A DNA stretch of 64,000 nucleotides from Stomorhina lunata (taxonomy: Eukaryota; Arthropoda; Insecta; Diptera; Rhiniidae), in assembly GCA_933228675.1 (NCBI GenBank), contig OW121744.1:116459600-116523599 (forward strand), given 5' to 3'. This document shows positions 11,307 through 24,419 of the stretch, in pieces. The notes below the pieces were generated by a model. It was not told where the DNA came from and did no database searches. It was given only the letters and a program-made list of their open reading frames with translations. The translations under genes and the position numbers were made by a program. Positions within the stretch are counted from its first letter, which is position 1. Every line of letters begins with the position of its first letter.

Positions 11307-13460
11307 AGGAAAAACGCGATATATATCGAACGCAGCGATTCGGCCCCTGATGGGATCAAAGTTGCTCCATACTTCTTCTTCTGTCGATCAAGATTTAATT
11401 TTGATACGAAGCATCTTCAACGAAAGTTGAGAATAGAAACTGAACTAGAACTGTTGGATCCTTGCAAACAATTTTTAAGTATAAGGTGTTTTAATTAGTT
11501 AATGTAATTAGTATCAATCGTACTATTAAATTTATTAACATATTTTTTTTGCATTAAAAATTATTCTAAAAATGTAACCTTTTACATATAATCTTAATTT
11601 TTGTATAATGTTGTATTTCAAAAACGTCCACATGGATTATGATAAAGAGCTTATTTAAAAATTTAAACATTATTAAGCAAAATTTCACATATAATTTATT
11701 TAGAATTATGTTTTACAACAACTTGCAACTGCTGTTGCAACTGCGAGTGCCGATGATGTTGCAGTATTAAATTGTTGAACAACTCATGTGCAACGAACGA
11801 AATGCAAAAAAAAACTGTTGAAAAAATATGTTGCCAAGCATTTTCTGCGACTTTGAACACTGCATTTATTTTGAATGTTAGGCGAGTTATATTTTTAGTA
11901 TGATTTACATACAAAATTTAAATTTTATTATTATATATTATTAATATATACAGTAGTAATCAAGAAGCTAGGAAAAAAGTTTTGTTAACATTCAATGTAC
12001 AAAAAAGTGGACCAGACCCTTTACTTTTCTATACCCCCAATAGTTTTCTATATTTCTCACATTTCGTGTTCATAAAGACAAAACAACATTTTTGTGTTTA
12101 GTGAATTGTAGATAATTTAATAAAGGCATAAAATATTTAAACATGAAAATCTGGAAAAAACTAAATATATAACATTTTTGCATTTTTGAATACTTTTAAC
12201 AAGGTTAAGCCAAAGTTAGGCGGAAAAAATTTTAAATTTTTTATAACAATTTTTAAATTTTATATAAAAATATTAAAATCAATACAAGAGTATTAAAGTT
12301 TATTAATAAAAATTTAAAACATTTTCATTTCAGCAATTCATTTCACTTCTTTAATAACAGGATTTGAGTGCAAAAAACTCCCTCAACAATCTCAGGTGTT
12401 TTTACTAAATGACATTTTATCTATTTTTTCACCAGGTATTTACATCACTCTACAAAAGGCTTAAAGGGATTTGGTATAAAAGCTTCAACATTGCCATGAA
12501 TTGATTTAAAAAGCAAACAAATTGTGAAAAAAACAGGGAAATTTATTATTTAATTAAAAGAACTTTAGTTTAAAGAAGCTTAACTATTAAAATGGTTTAC
12601 CAGTATTTATATAATTTTTTATCACAGTAAATACTCCCTCAAATTTATTTTACTTTATATTTTTTTTATTTGTTTGTGGTTTATGCAAAAATCCACTTTC
12701 AACCACAATAGCCGCATTCATTAACACTCAACTTAAAATTCAAAGAAATTGCAACAAAGTTTGTTTGAGGTTAGTTAAGGGAAAGATCGGGAAAATGAGT
12801 AATACAAAGTAAATAAATGAGCTTAATTGGTCATAATTTGAAACGAGTTTGCCACCCTGTTATTTAACTCAACATATATTTGAGTCAACTATAAATTTCA
12901 GCATGTGATATCCATCATACACAAAGTGTATAAAAATAGGAAGCCTTAGTGTATGCAATGGTTTTGCATGCATTGAAATGTTAACTTATTTACCTTAAAC
13001 GTTAACTTCTAAAATTTTAAATTTATTCATTCTGAGTGAAAATTTAAGGTTTTTAAATATTTAATAAATCCATCATCTTTTAAAATCTTTGTTATATCTT
13101 ACCACTATCTCTCATATACATATTTATTTTCTTTATATTCCAACACCTTTAGTTTTCTACATGCACTCATGCTTTATCATTTCTCATTGTTTTATTGTGA
13201 AAAATCTACACAATATTATTATTTCTTTATATATATATGTATTTTTTATTATTTATTTTAGTTATTTTTTTACTTTAACACGTAGTCTATTACCCACATC
13301 ACGCGTGTGTGCTTAAACATATTGAAAAGTTAACATACCATAAAGCTTTTCATCAAATAATCCTAACACATTCACATAGTTAAACATACACACAGAAATA
13401 CATGCACACCTACGTTGATGCAAGGGATAGAGGAAAGTTAATTTATTATATAAAAAGGCC
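11307..13460. other. AT-rich spacer without recognisable gene
   Basis: Nothing recognisable. Short open frames (11696-11914, 13089-13316) have chance-like composition. T-rich and A-rich tracts are common. Confidence 0.5.
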
Positions 13461-14962
13461 TGACTTTCTATAGCAGAGTCTTTCTATTGTCTACTTTTTA
13501 TTACAAAGTCTTCCTATCGTTAACTTTTCTATAGAAAATTGTTCCTATCGTCAACTTTTTTATAGAAAATTATTCCTATCGTCAACTTTTCTATAGAAAA
13601 TGATTCCTATCGTCAACTTTTCTATAGAAAATGATTCCTATCGTCAACTTTTCTATAGAAAATGATTCCTATCGTCAACTTTTCTATAGAAAATGATTCC
13701 TATCGTCAACTTTTCTATAGAAAATGATTCCTATCGTCAACTTTTCTATAGAAAATGATTCCTATCGTCAACTTTTCTATAGAAAATTATTCCTATCGTC
13801 AACTTTTCTATAGAAAATTATTCCTATCGTCAACTTTTCTATAGAAAATTATTCCTATCGTCAACTTTTCTACAAAAAATTATTCCTATCGTCAACTTTT
13901 CTATAGAAAATTATTCCTATCATCAACTTTTCTATAGAAAATTATTCCTATCGTCAACTTTTCTATAGAAAATTATTCCTATCGTCAACTTTTCTATAGA
14001 AAATTATTCCTATCGTCAACTTTTCTACAGAAAATTATTCCTATCGTCAACTTTTCTATAGAAAATTATTCCTATCGTCAACTTTTCTACAGAAAATTAT
14101 TCCTATCGTCAACTTTTCTATAGAAAATTATTCCTATCGTCAACTTTTCTATAGAAAATTATTCCTATCGTCAACTTTTCTATAGAAAATTATTCCTATC
14201 GTCAACTTTTCTATAGAAAATAATTCCTATCGTCAACTTTTCTACAGAAAATTATTCCTATCGTCAACTTTTCTATAGAAAATTATTCCTATCGTCAACT
14301 TTTCTATAGAAAATTATTCCTATCGTCAACTTTTCTATAGAAAATTATTCCTATCGTCAACTTTTCTATAGAAAATTATTCCTATCGTCAACTTTTCTAT
14401 AGAAAATTATTCCTATCGTCAACTTTTCTACAGAAAATTATTCCTATCGTCAACTTTTCTACAGAAAATTATTCCTATCGTCAACTTTTCTATAGAAAAT
14501 TATTCCTATCGTCAACTTTTCTACAGAAAATTATTCCTATCGTCAACTTTTCTATAGAAAATTATTCCTATCGTCAACTTTTCTATAGAAAATTATTCCT
14601 ATCGTCAACTTTTCTATAGAAAATTATTCCTATCGTCAATTTTTCTATAGAAAATTATTCTTTTAGTCAACTTTTCTATAGCAAATTATTTCTATCGTCA
14701 ACTTTTCTATAGAAAATTATACCTATCGTCAACTTTTCTGTAGAAAAGTTTTCCAATCGTCAACTTTTCAATAGAAAATTATTCCTATCGTCAACTTTTC
14801 TTTAGAAAATTATTCCTATCGTCAACTTTTCTATAGAAAATTATACCTATCGTCAACTTTTCTGTAGAAAAGTTTTCCAATCGTCAACTTTTCTATAGAA
14901 AACTATTCGTATCGTCTACTTTTTTATATCAAAAACTTCTTATTGTCAAATTTTCAACTTTT
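13461..14962 (-). repeat. 31-mer satellite array 1, TATCGTC linker, inverted orientation
   Basis: About 48 copies of a 31-bp unit. On the plus strand each reads CCTATCGTCAAC followed by TTTTCTATAGAAAA and a TTATT or TGATT end. The core TTTTCTATAGAAAA is palindromic. Six consecutive units (about 13600-13760) carry a TGATT variant while nearly all others have TTATT, a sign of local amplification. CTACAG core variants are spaced at multiples of 31. Edges decay (13461-13560, 14630-14962). Read on the minus strand, the unit aligns with arrays 2 and 3 (GTTGACG, then A/G-rich linker, then core). Confidence 0.97.
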
Positions 14963-16071
14963 GTAAGTATAAGTGATAGTTTGGTATATGTATTAGGGCC
15001 TCTTAAAAGGTTCATTTAAGACCCCTTTTTGATTGGCTAAATACACCGATTTTTCAAAATATACCCCCCCTATGTATAGCAGAGTGTTCTTATATAAATG
15101 AACACATATGAGTTCGTTTTTAAAGTTTTTAACTAAATACTGTCTGTGTGTGTCTCACACATACAAAGGACTTAATGTGGAGGTGTAAACTTTTCCTGTG
15201 TCTCTGATAAATGTATGTTTGTATGTATTTGTATTTTACAATATTTTAAAGGTATGTTGTTATTGCATGAAGGATGTTGCTGACTTTAAAGGTGATGATG
15301 AATACCAGATGATGACATTAATAGAGAAAATTCTAGTTGTTAGTTGCAGCAGCAGGAACAGCAACAGTTTTGTAACAACTTCCTTTTTAATTTTATTTTA
15401 TATGTTCTTTTATTCCTATTTTTTTGTAACATTCATTCGTTTAACTATTTGTTCCTTTTACTTTGGCATAAACTCTGTCATGTGTAGAGTGGAAACTTTA
15501 TTAAATAAATTTGTCATATGCAAATTGAATAGTAAAATAAAAAGTGCACAACAACTTTTATACAGAAACTAAAACTGCAAATAGAAAAATGTATATGAAA
15601 TAGTAACAACAAGAACTTTTCTATTAAATCTAATTTAAATAAAAAGGAAAAATATCATAAAAAGTCAGTTTTATGTATATGTAGACCTGTTTGAGGAGTA
15701 AAAAAGGTAAAATACGAAAGAAGTTTTTATTATATTAATCCAAATATTGCTTTTAATATTTTTCTAAGGATATTTTTCGTATTCATAAAATATTATTTTA
15801 TACCTTTTAAAAGTTTTTGTTTGGTTAAGAAAAAAATTGTTGTTTCTGAAACATTTCTGTTGCAATATTATGAAAATATTTTTTAGAAAAATGTCACGTT
15901 TGGAATTTTGTTGAAATTAAAGTTTCCAGACACAAATACATACGTGTTTGTTGCAACTTTAAATAGTTTGTTAACATAATTTAATGCCTTTTGAATATAG
16001 AGTCAATGATTTATGAAATTATTAAAAGAAAAATATTGTAATCCTTTTAGATAAATGTTTGCAAATTTTCA
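14963..16071. other. Spacer between two 31-mer arrays
   Basis: AT-rich, with a C7 run at 15064-15070. The open frame at 15198-15572 (124 codons) shows no recognisable domain. No gene is supported. Confidence 0.5.
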
Positions 16072-17083
16072 TGACGATAAGAAGACTTTTTCATAGAAAA
16101 CTTGACGTAAGGAAGACCTTTCTATAGAAAAGTTGAAGTGAGGAAGACATTTCTATAGAAAAGTTGACATGAGGAAGGCTTTTCTATAGAAAAGTTGACG
16201 TGAGGAAGACATTTCTATAGAAAAATTGACATGAGGAAGACATTTCTATAGAAAAGTTGAAGTGAGAAAGACTTTTCTATGGAAAAGTTGACGTGAGGAA
16301 GACATTTCTATAAAAAAGTTGACGTGAGGAAGACATTTCTATAGAAAAGTTGACGTGAAGAAGACATTTTTACAGAAAAGTTGATGTGAAGAAAGCATTT
16401 CTATAGAAATGTTGACATGAGGAAGACATTTCTTAAGAAAAGTTGAGGTGAAGAAGACATTTCTAAAGAAAAGTTGAAGTGAAAAAGATATTTATATGGA
16501 AAAGTTGAAGTGAAAAAGATATTTGTATAGAAAAGTTGAAGTGAGGAAGACATTTCTATAGAAAAGTTGGCGTGAGGAAGACATTTCTATAGAAAAGTTG
16601 ACATGAGGAACACATTTCTATAGAAAAGTTGACGTGAGGAAGACATTACTATAGAAAAGTTGACGTGAGGAAGACATTTCTATAGAAAAGTTGACGTGAG
16701 GAAGACATTTCTATAGAAAAGTTGACGTGAGGAAGACATTTCTATAGAAAAGTTGACGTGAGTAAGGCATTTCTATAGAAAAGTTAACGTGAGGAAGACA
16801 TTTCTATAGAAAAGTTGACTCGAGGAAGACATTTTTATAGAAAAGTTGACGTAAGGAAGACATTTCTATAGAAAAGTTGACATGAAGAAGACTTTGCTAT
16901 AGAAAAGTCGACGTGAGGAAGACTTTGCTAAAGACAGGTTGACGTGAGGAAGACTTAGCTATAGAAAAGTTCACTTGACGAAGTCATTTTTATAGAAAAC
17001 TTGACTATATTAATACTTTTCTGTAGAAAAGTTGACGAGAGGAAGACACTATTATCAAACAGTTGAAGTGAGGAAGAATTTTG
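16072..17083 (+). repeat. 31-mer satellite array 2, GTTGACGTGAGGAAGACA linker
   Basis: About 32 copies of a 31-bp unit: GTTGACGTGAGGAAGACA, then the core TTTCTATAGAAAA. It is more diverged than array 3, with many single-base variants, and it lies in opposite orientation to array 1, from which it is separated by 1.1 kb. Both edges fade gradually into unique sequence. Confidence 0.95.
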
Positions 17084-18248
17084 TCTCATGAGTAAAAATT
17101 TTTTTTATTGGCTTACATATATTTAATATTAATTATTTAAAGATCAAAATTAATTCAATTTAAAAACTTAAAAATTAAATTATATTATTTTATTATAACT
17201 GATCACAATAATTCTATGACGAGTAATTTTGAATTAAAAGACAATTTTACATTTTTAATTAAACATCCTTAACATATAACAACATTTCTAGCATTTCCTT
17301 TTACATTCATTCCTTTATACTTTTCTATTATTTAAAATACTTTTATAGTCAAACGTATCGTTTCTTCATACATTCATTTATTCTTGAGAAATGACACAGT
17401 CTTAGTAGCAGTTTTATAAATAATCCTCAAGTTAAGTAGTAAATATCAAGAAGTTACTAAAAGACTTTACAAGAGTATCTAACAAACTACCTTTAAACTA
17501 TACAAAGACATCTAAAGAAAAACTAATACACTCTTACATACTCAAGACACACACCTTCTTAACTAGACAATATTTTAATATTTTTTTTTATCAAGAATAT
17601 ACATACATTTTTCTTGATGTAAGCAATTCTATGTATGTGCAAGTATGGGAATTACTCACATAACTTTATACATCAAAGTATAAATAAATAAACTGATAAC
17701 CTCTCTACTACTACTATTACAACTGCTATCATAACTCTAATACTAGCATGACAAACTTAAATACATACAAAACCCTTATCCACTTATCACACACCAACAC
17801 ACACACATATATAAATAGATAGATCTACTACCTTAAGTTATAAGTACAGACACCTGCACGTCATGTCTTATCTGTCTTATGAAAACCAGTGACATAATGA
17901 TGAATTGTTGTTATAATTGAGAGAAGACATCTCATACGTTATGTCTTCCAAGAAAAATATTGCAAGTAGTTTGAGTGTTGGATTGTTTGTAATTTTAAAA
18001 GTAGTGGCAAATAAAAAGAAGTAGAACATAATTATAATGTGTCACACTTAAAAGGGCCTTAAAAATAAGAAGAAGGCAAATAGTTAAACTCATGCCGACA
18101 CATAAATCCACATAACTAAAGGGAGAGACAAGCGCTTTTTGATATTTAAATAGGAAAAGATTAGGTTGGACCAAAAAAAGTCAAAGACAAAATGTAGAGC
18201 TAGACTAAGAAAAGACTGTTATAACTGAGACTTAAACAAAGGCAAAGG
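17084..18248. other. AT-rich spacer without recognisable gene
   Basis: Contains CA-rich patches at about 17780-17815. A few isolated 12-mer-like words (TAGACTAAGA, 18202) precede array B. Nothing else is recognised. Confidence 0.5.
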
Positions 18249-19104
18249 CTCAGACATAGACTAAGACATAGACTAAGACATAGACTAAGACATAAACTAA
18301 GACATAGACTAAGACATAGACTAAGACATAGACTAAGACATAGACTAAGATATAGACTAAGACATAGACTAAGACATAGACTAAGACATAGACTAAGACA
18401 TAGACTAAGGCATTGACTAAGACATAGACTAAGCCATAGACTAAGACATAGACTAAGACATAGACTAAGACATAGACTAAGACATAGACTAAGACATAGA
18501 CTAAGACATAGACTAAGACATAGACTAAGACATAGACTAAGGCATAGACTAAGACATAGACTAAGACATAGACTAAGACATAGACTAAGACATAGACTAA
18601 GGCATAGACTAAGACATAGACTAAGACATAGACTAAGACATAGGCTAAGACATAGACTAAGACATAGACTAAGCCATAGACTAAGACATAAACTAAGACA
18701 TAGACTAAGACATAGATCAAGACATAGACTAAGACATAGACTAAGACATAGACTATTACATAGACTAAGACATGGACTAAGACATAGACTAAGACATAGA
18801 CTAAGCCATAGACTAAGACATAGACTAAGACATAGACTATGACATAGACTAAGACATAGACTAAGACATAGACTAAGAAATAGACTAAGACATAGACTAA
18901 GAAATAGACTAAGACATAGACTAAGACATAGACTAAGACATAGACCAAGACATAGACTATGACACAGACTAAGACCTAGACATAAATTAAGACACAGACA
19001 TAGACATAGACATAGAGTAACATATAGACTAACTTATAGACTAACATATAGGCTAACGCATAGAATAAGGCGTAGACTAAAGACTGAATCAAGATGTAGA
19101 CTAA
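18249..19104 (+). repeat. 12-mer satellite array B (GACATAGACTAA)
   Basis: About 70 copies in the same orientation as array A. GGCATAGACTAA, GCCATAGACTAA and GAAATAGACTAA variants recur. The right end (18960-19104) is degenerate. The 232-codon minus-strand frame (LVYV repeats) is an artefact of the period. Confidence 0.96.
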
Positions 19105-21275
19105 ATATATAACAAATCTGAGACATTTAAAAGCGGCTATCCTAATTTCTAAGTTATTTTCATTTTTAACAGACGGTATTTTTCCATTTATTACAACTCA
19201 TATTTACTGTAATATTGTCATAAACCTAGAAATTTCCGGGTTTTGCACAAAATTTAAATATTTCTAAAACATATTTAATATTTATTGAATGGGATTTATC
19301 TGGTCAATATTAGCACTATAAAGATTTTAGTACCCAGTTTTAAAACTGACAGTTTTGGATTATGGCGTTATTGCTGCAAATGGGCCACGTGTGTTTATAT
19401 TCTTAAGTTTAATGAGAAATAAATATATTTAGTTATTTATTCTTATATCGAAAAATTTATAGTTTAGATAAATATTTCTATGTATGTATGTATGTATATA
19501 TTTTTACACGCATATAAATTTTGTATGTATATTAAGATGCCTTGGTATAAGTATAATCGTCAAATAATAAGAGGTTTTGATCTTTAAAAAGCTTTTTTAC
19601 TAATTTGTTATAAAAAAGTTTAGTTTCTACTCTTGTCATATTAAGTTAGTTATTGTCATATATATTTACTTGAAACAAAGGTAAAAAGTTTAAAGTAGCA
19701 AAAGATCGAAATTATAAAGAATATTAAGAAAAAAAAAATTGCAAAGAAAATATTATTAAATTTACAAGATTTTGTGAAGATAATTGTCTTAAGAATTTAG
19801 GAAGAGTAAGAAAAGCTTTTAGTTAGTAAAAGGAAAGATAATAAATAAAATTTGAATAAAAAAAAAAATTTAATTATTTCTTTTAAGACATATTTTCTTA
19901 AAATAGCTTCACTTTAATTAAATAATTTCCAAAAATAATAACAGAATGTAAAACAGAAGTTTTTTTTCTCTATGAATCAAAAGAATTCCTTGAAACTAAT
20001 ATTACTCATACGTTCGTATGTGGAATGAAGAAAATTCAATATTAATCATACGCTTAGCAAAGCATGAATATAAACTAATTAGTTTCAATTTGATAAGAAA
20101 CTATTATCGCTTTCTTCAAATCTTCTCAAATAAACATAAAGAAATCTGATTTAAAAATATATCACAGGCCGTATCCTTGTATACCCTTTAACTCTCTCGA
20201 CTGTTTTTTCAAACGAATTAATATTAATGATGTTTTATAGTTAATAATAAAAACCGGCAAATAATAAATAGCTTGTCCAAGCGAAAAGAACAGACAAAAT
20301 TTTGTCTTAATATTCTTAAACAACTTATACAATTGATATTAATCATACATCACTTGAAAGTAAAATTTATTATTAATCATCGCTACTTGTAAACAGAAAT
20401 TATGTTAATGTCATTATTTGATCCACTAAGAAAATTTGAAAAATCTTAAGCACATCTGCTACTCAAAATTCAAAATGACATTTTCATTTTCTACTTTGTG
20501 CAACAAATCTATGATGAATTTTCCTCATTTATCATATTCTGGAAGCAGAGCAAATCTGAAATCAAAATTTTACATATTTTTGTGCAATTTCCTTATGTAA
20601 ACAATGTGGTCAAAATTTTGTAAGCTTTTCTAAAAGGAAATGAAGAGACATTTAAGGAATATTAAAATATATTTTATTCTTAGGAAAACAAGTCTTTACA
20701 ACGTAAAAGGAAATAAATTATAAACCACAAAATAGCTTAAATATAAATGTTTTTTAAATTCATTTAAAACTTAACACTTCCTTGTAATTAAATATTTTTA
20801 CACGAATACAAAATTCTTCTTAATTTAAAGCTCATGCCAAGAGAAATGTAATTATAGCCTTGAGTCACTTAAAATCATGCATGAAATGAAAACCACACCA
20901 AAATAAAAATTACACACTAAAATTTGCCTTCCAAGAAAAAGCCTCCGGAATTGGGTTAACAAATACAAGAATTTCCAGTATATGTTTAACATTTTGTAAA
21001 ACAGGGAAGTTGTTTTTAATAATAAAAATTATTTACCCTAAATATTGTTTTAAAAAATTAATTAAATATTTTTCAACACATGCATATCGTCCTGATTTTT
21101 ATATTGTTTTACAAAATGTCAGTTTCTTTTTGTCTGTCATTCCAAGAAATTTAATCATATACATACATATTTATTTCCGTAGAAAAGACAATAACATTAA
21201 AATTATATTTACATAAATATTTTTACTTGAAACCTTAAAGTGTTTAAAAAGAAAAAATAAAATATTACAAATTTG
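19105..21275. other. AT-rich spacer without recognisable gene
   Basis: Contains a short TATG microsatellite at 19482-19500 and a CATACG TT CGTATG hairpin-like word near 20008. No gene, RNA or element is recognised. Confidence 0.5.
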
Positions 21276-23022
21276 TAAAAAATTTGACGAGAGGAAGACT
21301 TTTCTATAGAAAAGTTGACGAGAGGAAGACTTTTCTAAAGAAAAATTGACGAGAGGAAGACTTTTCTATAGAAAAGTTGACGAGAGGAAGACTTTTCTAT
21401 AGAAAAGTTGACGAGAGGAAGACTTTTCTATAGAAAAGTTGACGAGAGGAAGACTTTTCTATAGAAAAGTTGACGAGAGGAAGACTTTTCTATAGAAAAG
21501 TTGACGAGAGGAAGACTTTTCTATAGAAAAGTTGACGAGAGGAAGACTTTTCTATAGAAAAGTTGACGAGAGGAAGACTTTTCTATAGAAAAGTTGACGA
21601 GAGGAAGACTTTTCTATAGAAAAGTTGACGAGAGGAAGACTTTTCTATAGAAAAGTTGACGAGAGGAAGACTTTTCTATAGAAAAGTTGACGAGAGGAAG
21701 ACTTTTCTATAGAAAAGTTGACGAGAGGAAGACTTTTCTATAGAAAAGTTGACGAGAGGAAGACTTTTCTATAGAAAAGTTGACGAGAGGAAGACTTTTC
21801 TATAGAAAAGTTGACGAGAGGAAGACTTTTCTATAGAAAAGTTGACGAGAGGAAGACTTTTCTATAGAAAAGATGACGAAAGGAAGACTTTTCTATAGAA
21901 AAGTTGACGAGAGGAAGACTTTTCTAAAGAAAAATTGACGATAGGAAGACATTTCTATAGAAAAGTTGACGATAGGAAGACATTTCAATAGAAAAGTTGA
22001 AGATAGGAAGACATTTCTATAGAAAAGTTGACGAGAGGAAGACTTTTCTATAGAAAAGTTGACGAGAGGAAGACTTTTCTATAGAAAAGTTGACGTGAGG
22101 AAGACTTTTCTATAGAAAAGTTGATGAGAGGAAGACTTTTCTATAGAAAAGTTGACGAGAGGAAGACTTTTCTATAGAAAAGTTGACGAGAGGAAGACTT
22201 TTCTATAGAAAAGTTGACGAGAGGAAGACTTTTCTATAGAAAAGTTGACGAGAGGAAGACTTTTCTATAGAAAAGTTGACGAGAGGAAAACTCATCTATA
22301 GAAAAGTTGACGAGAGGAAAACTTTTCTATAGAAAAGTTGACGAGAGGAAGACTTTTCTATAGAAAAGTTGACGAGAGGAAGACTTTTCTATAGAAAAGT
22401 TGACAAGAGGAAGACTTTTCTATAGAAAAGTTGACAAGAGGAAGACTTTTCTATAGAAAAGTTGACGAGAGGAAGACTTTTCTATAGAAAAGTTGACGAG
22501 AGGAAGACTTTTCTATAGAAAAGTTGACGAGAGGAAGACTTTTCTATAGAAAAGTTGACGAGAGGAAGACTTTTCTATAGAAAAGTTGACGAGAGGAAGA
22601 CTTTTCTATAGAAAAGTTGACGAGAGGAAGACTTTTCTATAGAAAAGTTGACGAGAGGAAGACTTTTCTATAGAAAAGTTGACGAGAGGAAGACTTTTCT
22701 ATAGAAAAGTTGACGAGAAAAATATAGACCATAGGAACTAATTTTTATAGAAAAGTTGACGATGGAAAGACATTGATTAAGAAAAGTTGACAATAGGAAG
22801 ACTTTGCTATAGAAAAGTTCACGTGAGTAAGGCTTTTCTATAGAAAAGCTGACGTGAGTAAGACTCTTCTACGGAAAAGTTGACGTGAGTTAGACTTTGC
22901 TATAGAAATGTTGACGTGAGTAAGACTTTTCTGTAAAAAAGTTGATGTAACGAAGACTTTTGATAGGAAAATTGACAATAGAAGGAAATTTCTATAGAAA
23001 AATTGACGACATGAAGACATTT
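21276..23022 (+). repeat. 31-mer satellite array 3, GTTGACGAGAGGAAGAC linker
   Basis: About 56 copies, the largest and most homogeneous 31-mer array: GTTGACGAGAGGAAGAC followed by TTTTCTATAGAAAA. Units at about 21930-22015 instead carry a GATAGGAAGACATT linker, combining the GATAGGA of array 1 (read on the minus strand) with the GAAGACATT of array 2. The right edge (22720-23022) breaks up into GTGAG-type units like array 2. Confidence 0.97.
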
Positions 23023-23581
23023 GTTACAAATGTATTTAGTGGTAGCTAGGCTAAACCTTAAAAAGTAGACTTAGACACAACCAAATAATTCCATGATTTT
23101 TACTTTCTGATAATGAATAGTAATTTCTACTCTTTAACATATTTGTCAGCCTAAGTAACTTAACACATTTATATGCATGTTATGCAGTCATTTTCATGTC
23201 ATATTTGCTCAGCCGACTAAGTCCATTATTCGTAAATAACAAAAACAAGATTTATTTCACAAAAATCTATTTAAAAATAACTTTAATTGTTGAATTTTAT
23301 AATAATAATCTAGCACGCGCTTAATATTTAATATCTTAATAATAGAAGATAATCGTTTTACCATTTAACACTAACAATTCATTACTTTTGTCTCCATAAA
23401 TAAATTCATGAGTTTCAATTCATACACTACTTTCTAATATCCGTGTTTGTTCAAGTGTATGTATGTGTATTTATTGCAAGTGTATGTATGTGTCTTTGTT
23501 ATTCTCAGTAAATTTACTGTGTAATAACAAATGTGTATGAGTATTAGTTAGATATGGAAAGTGTGTATCTATAACAGTAAC
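23023..23581. other. AT-rich spacer with a short direct repeat
   Basis: CAAGTGTATGTATGTGT occurs at 23452 and again at 23477. Otherwise nothing is recognised. Confidence 0.5.
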
Positions 23582-23583
23582 TA

Positions 23584-24417
23584 CCCAGTAAGAAAAAAGG
23601 TTTATTCTCAAATTGAGGATAATTTGAAAATAAATCTTTTTTCGAAGGTCAAACGTTTGATACTGATTTGATACTGATTTAAGAATAATAGCGTTCTCAA
23701 CAAAAAGGGGACTTTATTCTCAAATTGAGAAATGCCTTTATTCTCAAATCATTATCAAACCTCATTCTCAAAGGTTTTTCAAATGCTTATGTTCCACATG
23801 TAGATGGGAACATAAATAAAATGGCGTTGTATTTTTGATCTTTTTGAGTTTGTTTATTTTGCTTTTGAAAACGGTGCATCATATTTGTTTTGCTTAAAAT
23901 ATATCTGTTTTTATTGTTAAGTAAAAAAAAATTTTAAGAAACAAAGAAAATTTACTTATGCATATGAATATTATTGAATTTTTAATCTTGATATTTTTTA
24001 AGCAAGGTTTTATGGTCAAATATGGATCAATTGTAAAAAATCCGAAAGAAATAACGAATTTCTTTGAAATGCACTGCCATTCCATTAAAATATCTTAAAC
24101 ATAAATTTTTTTAACATAAATTATTTTTTTTTAATGTTTGAAAAAAGTTTGAAATAAGGTTTGATATCAAATTTATATAACACCATTTTTCAAATTATTC
24201 TCAAATCATCTTAGGGTTTGATAATGATTTGAGAATAACATTTATTCTCAATTTGCGAAACTATCATTTTTCAAACGTTTATTCTCAAATGAACCCTCAT
24301 TTGAAAATGAATGTGAATCTCAAACATCTGTTCAGGTTTGAAAAAAGTTTGAAAAAACGTTTGATATCAAATATAAAAGTCATCATATTTCAAACGTTTG
24401 ACACTGTTCTTACTGGG
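23584..24417. mobile_element. 834-bp TA-flanked MITE, CCCAGTAAGAA ends
   Basis: Perfect 11-bp terminal inverted repeats CCCAGTAAGAA / TTCTTACTGGG are flanked on both sides by TA (23582-23583, 24418-24419), as expected for a TA target-site duplication of the Tc1/mariner type. The subterminal parts are rich in TTATTCTCAAAT, AAACGTTTGA and their complements on both arms. The only open frames (e.g. 23894-24085) show no transposase motif, so the element is non-autonomous. Its end sequence resembles that of the 39299-41877 element (CCCAGCAAAAC). Confidence 0.8.
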
Positions 24418-24419
24418 TA

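Noticed and set aside
10016..11350. 444-codon open frame on the plus strand
   Set aside because: It follows exactly the 12-mer array; the protein is only LRHR repeats. A period of 12 keeps this frame open automatically.
13461..14962. CRISPR-like array (regular 31-bp period)
   Set aside because: There are no unique spacers between repeats; units abut head to tail, and the host looks eukaryotic.
15198..15572. 124-codon open frame between two 31-mer arrays
   Set aside because: No domain, no codon bias signal that I can see, and low-complexity F/Y/S-rich composition.
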